From contig CAMOVK010000007.1 of NCBI GenBank assembly GCA_946627325.1, forward strand, positions 1 through 40,427: a DNA stretch of 40,427 nt, read 5' to 3'. The translations under genes and the position numbers were made by a program. This document shows positions 34,433 through 40,427 of this stretch, in pieces (position 1 is the first letter of the stretch; each line of letters opens with the position of its first letter). Under the pieces are notes generated by a model. That model was not told where the DNA came from, ran no database searches, and saw only the letters and a program-made list of their open reading frames with translations. This DNA is from an uncultured Prevotella sp. Lineage in GTDB: Bacteria > Bacteroidota > Bacteroidia > Bacteroidales > Bacteroidaceae.

Positions 34433-35626
34433 ATGACCTACAAACTTGAAAACACTCAACAAGGTGCAGTTCTCCACATTGAAGGGCGACTCGACACCAC
34501 CTCAAGCAGCCAACTTAGTGAGTACATTGATACAGAACTCTGTAACTTTGACCCAGAAACCTGCTTGACAATCGACGCTAAAGAACTGGAATACATCTCA
34601 AGTTCAGGACTCCGCGTGATACTTGCACTGGCAAAAAGGTTCAAGAACTTCTGCGTCAACGATGCCTCGACAGACGTATATCAAGTGTTCGAAATGACAG
34701 GTTTCACAAAAATCATCAACGTAAATAAAGCCCTTCGCCATCTGAGCGTTGACGGATGTGAAATAATCGGACGCGGAGGAGTAGGCACAGTATATCGCAT
34801 TGACGGCGACACTATCATAAAAGTGTTTCGTGAAGACACATCAATCGAGGAGGTACAGCGAGAGATTTCAATGGCAAAAGAGGCTTTCATACTCGGCATG
34901 CCTACAGCCATATCGTTCGATGTCGTAAAGGTGGGCAATCAGTACGGACTCGTATATGAGCTGCTTAAAGCCGACACACTAAGCGCCTGCATAAAGAAAG
35001 AACCCGAAAAGGTTGATGAATTTGCCTACAAGTATGCACAACTCTTGCGACGACTGCACGACATAGAAGTACCGCAGACGAGCCAGATACCATCGGCAAA
35101 ATCGATTATCGACAACGCAATAAACAACATAAGCCGGCACTTCGACACCGAAGCAGTAGATTTAATGAAGACAATAGCCGACGCCATCCCCGATGCCCGA
35201 CGACTACTTCACTGCGACCTGCAGACAAAAAATGCCATGATGCAAGGCGACGAACCAATGCTCATCGACATGGGAGAAATAGGATTCGGACACCCAATAA
35301 TCGATTTGGGTAACACACACTCGGCAATGATGAAACTTGTAGGCGACTACGAACAACTCATTGGACTGCCCGAAGAATTGAGCCACCAGACATGGAGACG
35401 AATGATTGACTATTATTTCAACGGACTCTCGAATGAAGAAATTAAGCACCGACTGGAACAAATAGAGATAATCAGCTGCATAAGAGGCGTTACTTGGCTA
35501 TCGCTCTCCGACTCCTTCCCAAAGGAAATCATAGAACAATGCCGACAAACATTCCACCAAAGAGCAATAATACGCAAAGACGAAATAATCAGTTTATGCC
35601 AGTCACTTTCCGACTGGACACTATAA
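34433..35626 (+). CDS. STAS domain fused to an aminoglycoside-phosphotransferase-like kinase domain
   Basis: A 397-residue fusion. Residues 1-105 are a STAS (anti-sigma-antagonist-like) domain with LEYISSSGLR; aligning to SpoIIAA puts the regulatory phosphoserine at Ser57. Residues 108-397 are a protein-kinase-like/APH-type domain: glycine loop GRGGVGTVY (113-121), Lys130, Glu144, catalytic loop HCDLQTKN (260-267) and DMGE (279-282), so it is probably active. It resembles the uncharacterised kinase-like family first noted as paralogues in Fibrobacter (TIGR02172, from memory). The substrate is unknown. It is the first gene of a cluster with a SpoIIE/RsbW-type sensor, an SLC13 transporter and a second STAS protein, which suggests that STAS phosphorylation controls the kinase domain (inference). 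Confidence 0.85.
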   Translation: MTYKLENTQQGAVLHIEGRLDTTSSSQLSEYIDTELCNFDPETCLTIDAKELEYISSSGLRVILALAKRFKNFCVNDASTDVYQVFEMTGFTKIINVNKALRHLSVDGCEIIGRGGVGTVYRIDGDTIIKVFREDTSIEEVQREISMAKEAFILGMPTAISFDVVKVGNQYGLVYELLKADTLSACIKKEPEKVDEFAYKYAQLLRRLHDIEVPQTSQIPSAKSIIDNAINNISRHFDTEAVDLMKTIADAIPDARRLLHCDLQTKNAMMQGDEPMLIDMGEIGFGHPIIDLGNTHSAMMKLVGDYEQLIGLPEELSHQTWRRMIDYYFNGLSNEEIKHRLEQIEIISCIRGVTWLSLSDSFPKEIIEQCRQTFHQRAIIRKDEIISLCQSLSDWTL

Positions 35627-35681
35627 ATAATCGTCATGATTAAAACTCTCAAAAGCAAGTCATAAACAAATAATTCAAAAG

Positions 35682-38081
35682 GTGAAGTATCTACGATTTA
35701 TAACCGACTCCGTAGCCATGCGCACGACGACTATTCTCGTAGCCGTCCTGTCGAGTCTTTTCCTCTTGGCGGGATACTTGCAAAGCAGACACGCAAAGAG
35801 AGTCGTGTCGCAAGAACTGCGATGGCAAGCCTCACGCTCGATGGAAAGCGCAACAAAAATCATCGACAGCCGCATGCGCAACATAGAAGTAGCAGTGCAA
35901 ACAGCAAGCAACTATGCAAAAGACATTGCACAAGACGCCGACAAAGCACCAAAATTGCTTGAGAGTCTGGTAGCATCGTCAAACGACATTACTGCAGCAA
36001 CGCTACTCTACAAAGCAAACTATTTCCCACAACACGGCAGATACTTTGCTCCCACAGTAGTGCACGACATGGTGCACGACACACTAATACACTACGAGAT
36101 AGGCGGAAAAAAAGCAAACTTCATGTATCTCGAGACCGACAGCAACTGGGTTTACTCCAACCGACTTAACGCACCCTATTGGAGTTTGCCATTCATAGCC
36201 ATATCAACAAAAAGCGCTATGGTCTCCTATTCCGTACCACTACACGACAAAAATGGCGAGATATTTGCAGTGCTGTGCGCTTCGATAGACCTTCGATGGG
36301 TACAGACCGTAGTTGATGATGCGAAACCTTACAGCTACGCGAAAGTGAGCATTTTGAGCCGCGACGGACGATTTATAAGCCACCCCGACACCAACTGCAT
36401 ACTATCGGTCAGCGCTATAGACATTGCAAAGAAGCAGGGAGGAGAAAAAGCAGTAGAAATAACCAAACGAATGTTGCAATGGCTCACAGGAGTAGATACT
36501 ATGAAGGCACCTCTAATCGACGACAATCAAGACTCCGACACATTATCGTCAGCACGAAAAAAGAGCGAGGACTTAATCATTTACTATGCACCAATAGAAA
36601 GAGTGAAATGGTCGGTAAGCTACACTTTGCCTGAGTCGAAAATCATGGCACAGCCCAACAGACTTGCCAACAACATGAGAAGAATGATTTTTGCCCTGAT
36701 ATTCATCACGGCAATCATCATGTACACCATAATCCGAGCACAAATGTGGCCTCTTAAACAACTCTTACGCTCTGCCCGCAAAGTGGCTAAGGGAGATTTC
36801 AGCACAGAACTGCCAAAGATAAAGTCACACGACGAGATAAGGCGACTGCGCGACTCATTTGAGCATATGCAGCACTCGCTCACCGACTATATCAACCAAC
36901 TACAGGAAACATCAGCAAGCAAAGCGTCGATAGAACGCGACCTGACCATTGCCAGCGGCATACAAATGGCAATGTTGCCAAAAGACTTCCCACCATTCCC
37001 AGACCGCAACGACATCGACGTTTATGGCAACCTCGTTCCTGCAAAGCAAGTAGGTGGAGACCTTTTCGACTACTACATACGCGACGAGAAACTGTTTTTC
37101 TGCATTGGCGACGTAAGCGGAAAAGGAATAGCAGCATCGCTCGTAATGGCTGTAACACGCACATTGGTACGCACTCTATCGGCACACGAAGCGTATCCCG
37201 ACCGCATAATGAATGCTCTAAACGAAACAATGACCACCGACAACAAAGCCAATATGTTCGTAACGTTGTTTATCGGAGTGCTCGACCTGCCAACTGGACG
37301 ACTGCGTTACTGCAATGCAGGACACAATGCACCAATGCTGGTAGGAAAACATAAAGGATTCTTACCCGTCGATGCAAACGTGCCTGTGGGAGTAATGCCT
37401 GAATGGCAATTCAATATGCAGGAAACAATGATTGACCCTGACACGGTAATTTTCCTCTATACCGACGGACTGACAGAGGCAGAGAATACCACTCACGGAC
37501 AATTCGGAGAAAAACGCATGATAGAACAAATTGAAAGTTCAGAAAAACCAAAAGTTATTTTAGACAGAATGACAAACGCAGTAAAAGAGTTTGTTGGCGA
37601 AGCCGACCAGAGCGATGATCTAACAATGCTTGCAATAAAATACACACGAAAAAAAATAAACATTAAGACACAACGCAGCATAACGCTCATCAATGATGTG
37701 AACGACGTACCAAAACTCGCTGAATTCGTTGACGAACTGTGCGAAGAACTCGGTATCGATATGGCTGACGCCATGCAACTCAACCTCGCTATGGAAGAGG
37801 CTGTGGTCAACGTGATGAACTACGCCTACCCTACTGGAACAAAGGGCGATATCAATATCGAAGCCGTAGCAAACGACGAACGACTACGATTCGTAATCAT
37901 CGACAGCGGAACACCATTTGACCCCACAGCCAAAGAAGCTGCCAACGTCAACCTCGCATTAGAAGACCGACCAATAGGCGGACTTGGAATACACCTCGTC
38001 AGACAGATAATGGACTCTATCAACTACGAAAGGATTGACGGAAAGAATGTGCTTACATTGAGAAAAAAACTAACAAACTGA
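35682..38081 (+). CDS. Membrane sensor with HAMP, SpoIIE-type phosphatase and RsbW-type kinase domains
   Basis: A 799-residue signalling protein. TM1 (about 14-32) and TM2 (about 334-351) enclose a Cache-like periplasmic sensor. A HAMP domain follows (WPLKQLLRSARKVAKGDF), then a SpoIIE/PP2C phosphatase (about 416-650) with the metal-binding VGGDLFD, GDVSGKG, YTDGLTEAEN and SDDLTM motifs. Last is an RsbW/SpoIIAB-like HATPase domain (about 665-795) with N-box LAMEEAVVNVMNYAY, DSGTPFDP and GGLGIHLV. Both enzymatic domains look intact, so one chain could dephosphorylate and phosphorylate STAS partners. The frame opens with GTG at 35682 after an A-rich stretch; an ATG at 35718 would drop 12 residues but keep TM1. 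It lies 55 bp after the STAS-kinase gene and 10 bp before the transporter. Confidence 0.92.
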   Translation: MKYLRFITDSVAMRTTTILVAVLSSLFLLAGYLQSRHAKRVVSQELRWQASRSMESATKIIDSRMRNIEVAVQTASNYAKDIAQDADKAPKLLESLVASSNDITAATLLYKANYFPQHGRYFAPTVVHDMVHDTLIHYEIGGKKANFMYLETDSNWVYSNRLNAPYWSLPFIAISTKSAMVSYSVPLHDKNGEIFAVLCASIDLRWVQTVVDDAKPYSYAKVSILSRDGRFISHPDTNCILSVSAIDIAKKQGGEKAVEITKRMLQWLTGVDTMKAPLIDDNQDSDTLSSARKKSEDLIIYYAPIERVKWSVSYTLPESKIMAQPNRLANNMRRMIFALIFITAIIMYTIIRAQMWPLKQLLRSARKVAKGDFSTELPKIKSHDEIRRLRDSFEHMQHSLTDYINQLQETSASKASIERDLTIASGIQMAMLPKDFPPFPDRNDIDVYGNLVPAKQVGGDLFDYYIRDEKLFFCIGDVSGKGIAASLVMAVTRTLVRTLSAHEAYPDRIMNALNETMTTDNKANMFVTLFIGVLDLPTGRLRYCNAGHNAPMLVGKHKGFLPVDANVPVGVMPEWQFNMQETMIDPDTVIFLYTDGLTEAENTTHGQFGEKRMIEQIESSEKPKVILDRMTNAVKEFVGEADQSDDLTMLAIKYTRKKINIKTQRSITLINDVNDVPKLAEFVDELCEELGIDMADAMQLNLAMEEAVVNVMNYAYPTGTKGDINIEAVANDERLRFVIIDSGTPFDPTAKEAANVNLALEDRPIGGLGIHLVRQIMDSINYERIDGKNVLTLRKKLTN

Positions 38082-38091
38082 CACTATCGTC

Positions 38092-39882
38092 ATGCCCGAC
38101 TTCTTTCTGTTTGGACTTAACATCAATGCTTGGATAACAATTGCTACGATGATTGCCATCTTCGTGGTAATGTCGCGTAGCCGAATTCCTGCAGAGATAG
38201 CCTTCTTGGGTGGACTGACCATTTTGCTCGTAATGGGTATCGTGACCGAAGAAGAAGGTATGTCAGGCTTTGGTTCAGAACCAGTAGTGGTCCATGCAGC
38301 GTTTTTCGTCATCATTGCAGGACTGATGCAGTCGGGCGCACTCTATTTGCTCACAAAGCACGTGCTGGGCGAACCACGCAGTTATTCCAATGCCATATTG
38401 CGACTGATGTCGCTCGTTGGAGTGTCGGCAGCATTCCTCAATGCCACAAACGTGGTGGCTCTGTTCATCGATGCCGTGAAGATTTGGGCAAGAAAACTCA
38501 ACATTGCACCATCGAAACTGCTGTTGCCATTGAGCTATGCAGCCACGTTTGGAGGTATGTGTACGCTGCTTGGCAACTCGTCGAACCTTATTATCGCAGG
38601 TCTCTACATGAACACTACTGGCAAGACTATTGGCCTCTTCGAGCCGCTTATACCCGGACTCGCGGTCACTATTGTCGGCATGGTACTCGTGGAGTTACTA
38701 CGACGATTTATCCCTTCGCGTCAATCGTCAGAACAATCGTTCGAAACAACATCGGACTACACCGTCGAACTGCTCGTTCCTACCGACAATCCCGCAGTAG
38801 GTAAGAGCATAGAAGAGGCTGGATTGTTCAACGTCAAGGGAGGCTCACTCGTCGAAATCGTTCGCTTCGACAAGGAGATTATTTATCCCGTAAATAAAGA
38901 CGAATGGGTTCTTGGGGGCGACCGTCTTATTTATACTGGGCAAATAAACGATTTGCTCGAACTGAAACGCACTCACGGATTGGCTGCTGCCGACCATCAT
39001 GTATGGAGCATCAACGATATCGACACACGTCGCAAGATGCGCACAGCATACATAACGTTTGGCAGCGACCTGATTGGCAAGTCGATGACACAATGTTCGT
39101 TCGAACACGACAACGACGCAGTGCTTGTGGCAGTGGCTCGACAAGGAAAGCGAGTGGAAGGACAACCACGCGAGATACGACTGCAAGCAGGCGACTCGCT
39201 GCTACTAGAATGTCCACCCGGCCGCGACGACAAAATAGAAAACGACAACCGCCGACGACTGACATTCTTCGACTCACACTTCGTACCACAGATAGGCAAA
39301 CGAACACTGACATCGGTATTGGTACTCATACTCATGTTCATAATATCGTCGTTCCACGTACTTCCACTCATGGCAACTACAATGTTGGCAGCAGGAGCAA
39401 TGCTACTGTTTGGCTGTTGCCGCGCCACACAAGTGACAAAGTATATCGAATGGGAATTGCTTCTCGTACTGGGTTCTACGGTGGTGTTCTCCATAGCAAT
39501 AACCAAAACAGGTATTGCCGACACAGTCGCAAGCCAGATAGTATCTATATGCCATGGTAATCCTTATATAGTAATGATTTTAATGTGCATCTTGGCATCT
39601 ATCACAAGCGAGATGTTCAGCGACGTAGGCAGCAGTGCCATATTCTTCCCCATCTTCTACCAACAAGCCATAATGATGGACTGCAACCCAATGCCGTTTG
39701 TCATGGCACTGATGTTCAGCGTGACAATAAGTTTTGCATCGCCAATAGGAAGCACTACACACATGCTGATATACGGACCTGGATCGTTCCGCTTCTCCGA
39801 CTTTGCACGATTGGGAGTAGTGCTTCACATCGCCCTGCTCGCCGTAAGTATCATTGTGATAAATCTTATATATCCACTATAA
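38092..39882 (+). CDS. SLC13-type permease with two RCK_C/TrkA_C domains
   Basis: A 596-residue transporter of the DASS/SLC13 group (dicarboxylate, sulfate or related anions). The N-terminal membrane half has GNSSNLIIAG, and the C-terminal half has ASPIGSTTHMLIYGPG, the two repeated substrate/cation signatures. Between them lie two TrkA_C (RCK_C) domains (about 220-300 and 310-385), soluble modules thought to bind ligands and gate transport. The substrate cannot be read from the sequence. It starts 10 bp after the sensor gene and is followed by the free STAS protein after 36 bp, so co-transcription is likely. Confidence 0.9.
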   Translation: MPDFFLFGLNINAWITIATMIAIFVVMSRSRIPAEIAFLGGLTILLVMGIVTEEEGMSGFGSEPVVVHAAFFVIIAGLMQSGALYLLTKHVLGEPRSYSNAILRLMSLVGVSAAFLNATNVVALFIDAVKIWARKLNIAPSKLLLPLSYAATFGGMCTLLGNSSNLIIAGLYMNTTGKTIGLFEPLIPGLAVTIVGMVLVELLRRFIPSRQSSEQSFETTSDYTVELLVPTDNPAVGKSIEEAGLFNVKGGSLVEIVRFDKEIIYPVNKDEWVLGGDRLIYTGQINDLLELKRTHGLAAADHHVWSINDIDTRRKMRTAYITFGSDLIGKSMTQCSFEHDNDAVLVAVARQGKRVEGQPREIRLQAGDSLLLECPPGRDDKIENDNRRRLTFFDSHFVPQIGKRTLTSVLVLILMFIISSFHVLPLMATTMLAAGAMLLFGCCRATQVTKYIEWELLLVLGSTVVFSIAITKTGIADTVASQIVSICHGNPYIVMILMCILASITSEMFSDVGSSAIFFPIFYQQAIMMDCNPMPFVMALMFSVTISFASPIGSTTHMLIYGPGSFRFSDFARLGVVLHIALLAVSIIVINLIYPL

Positions 39883-39918
39883 TTAACTCGAATAAAACAA
39901 AAACTTATCTGAATAATT

Positions 39919-40221
39919 ATGACTACAAAATTCACTAAAGAAGCCGACCAACTTGTCATGTTTTTCGAGGGCAGACTCGACACCGCAGCAGCCCCACAGA
40001 CAGAGAAAGAGATGCAACCCCTCTACGACAGTACAGGACAAGACATCGTACTCGATTGCACCAAACTCGAATACATATCGTCGAGCGGTCTCCGTATCTT
40101 TCTTGGAATACTCAAAAACGCTAAGCCCAAAGGCAGCCATGTATATATTCGCGGTATCAACGACGAGTTGCGCAAGGTATTTGCCATGACGGGATTTACC
40201 AACTTGTTTGAGTTCAAATAA
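39919..40221 (+). CDS. STAS-domain anti-sigma-factor-antagonist-like protein
   Basis: A 100-residue single STAS domain. LEYISSSGLR matches the STAS part of the fusion at 34433, with Ser55 at the position phosphorylated in SpoIIAA/RsbV. The family's Asp before that Ser is replaced by Ser, as in the fusion. In known systems such a protein is phosphorylated by an RsbW-like kinase and dephosphorylated by a SpoIIE-like phosphatase; the sensor at 35682 carries both. No sigma factor or separate RsbW is nearby. It is the last gene before a strong hairpin. Confidence 0.92.
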   Translation: MTTKFTKEADQLVMFFEGRLDTAAAPQTEKEMQPLYDSTGQDIVLDCTKLEYISSSGLRIFLGILKNAKPKGSHVYIRGINDELRKVFAMTGFTNLFEFK

Positions 40222-40259
40222 TCACCATCCTTATTGAAACACTTAAACACTTTGCAATA

Positions 40260-40296
40260 GATAAAGCCGAAGGAATTGATATCCTTCGGCTTTATC
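40260..40296. terminator. Strong bidirectional terminator hairpin
   Basis: GATAAAGCCGAAGGA (40260-40274) pairs perfectly with TCCTTCGGCTTTATC (40282-40296), a 15-bp stem with a 7-nt loop. It lies between the STAS gene (+) and the partial gene ending at 40319 (-), so it can serve both. Confidence 0.85.
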
Positions 40297-40318
40297 GTTG
40301 TTGTAGTAAAAAAATCAC

Positions 40319-40427
40319 TTACTTCTTTCCACCACCTTTTGTTGAGGGTGGATTATATCCTCTCCATGTTCCTGACTTATTACTCGTTGTTGATGGACCA
40401 TTGTAAATTATTGCTGTCCGATAAAAT
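40319..40427 (-). CDS. C-terminal end of an unidentified protein (partial, runs off the window)
   Basis: On the minus strand an open frame enters at the window end and stops at TAA (40319-40321), giving at least 35 residues that end with SGTWRGYNPPSTKGGGKK. The Gly/Lys-rich tail and the strong terminator just beyond it support a real gene end. I do not recognise the protein from this fragment. Confidence 0.55.
   Translation of the reverse strand, partial: FYRTAIIYNGPSTTSNKSGTWRGYNPPSTKGGGKK

Noticed and set aside
36620..36883. Minus-strand ORFs inside the sensor, transporter and STAS genes
   Set aside because: All are antisense to genes with intact domains and lack their own promoters.

Overview
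The window looks like a chromosomal segment of a Bacteroidales bacterium, most likely Prevotella or a close relative. The evidence is a full-length SprA/Sov-type outer-membrane translocon, a meso-diaminopimelate dehydrogenase, DUF5683 and DUF4878 proteins, acidic-tailed lipoproteins, A/T-rich leaders without Shine-Dalgarno motifs, and repeated Bacteroidetes-type promoters (TTTG, about 19-21 bp, then TAnnTTTG). Genus is inferred from gene content, not from a search. No rRNA, tRNA, IS element, prophage or CRISPR array was seen.

Layout. 11-808 (-) is a VanX-like dipeptidase. 1129-9343 (-) is a tight seven-gene run read parA, parB, DUF5683, mltD-like, rel, ddh, recA, which joins chromosome segregation, wall remodelling, the stringent response, DAP/lysine metabolism and recombination. 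surE and lpxB (9473-11508, +) diverge from it and end by overlapping a convergent mlaE-like permease. ruvA and the 2547-residue sprA (20584 down to 12316, -) form a second unit. A secreted orphan protein (20904-22457, +) faces a secreted bleomycin-hydrolase-type peptidase (-). Divergent from that peptidase is a + strand run of glyS, an FKBP lipoprotein, a MATE transporter and an mlaF-like ATPase. The - strand run from 33295 down to 28873 is DUF177, rpmF, fabH, era, der and a DUF4878 lipoprotein.

From 33522 to 40221 (+) the content is more accessory. It starts with a small carboxypeptidase-regulatory-like protein that carries a TonB-box-like segment but no barrel. A four-gene cluster follows that looks like a partner-switching signalling system: a STAS domain fused to a small-molecule-kinase-like domain, a membrane sensor carrying both a SpoIIE-type phosphatase and an RsbW-type kinase domain, an SLC13-type transporter with two RCK_C/TrkA_C domains, and a free STAS protein. 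The sensor has both enzymatic activities needed to phosphorylate and dephosphorylate the two STAS partners. No sigma factor is present, so the output is more likely transport or metabolite phosphorylation. This is the best candidate here for an undescribed system.

The most striking non-coding signal is a pair of matched arrays, at 20736-20823 and 34228-34315. Each has four units at an exact 22-bp period. Each unit is a small palindrome (6-nt arm, 5-nt core, 6-nt arm) followed by a 5-nt spacer, with consensus GRAAAGCAYRTCTTTYC or its reverse complement. Each array lies upstream of a promoter, one for the secreted orphan protein and one for the STAS-kinase cluster.
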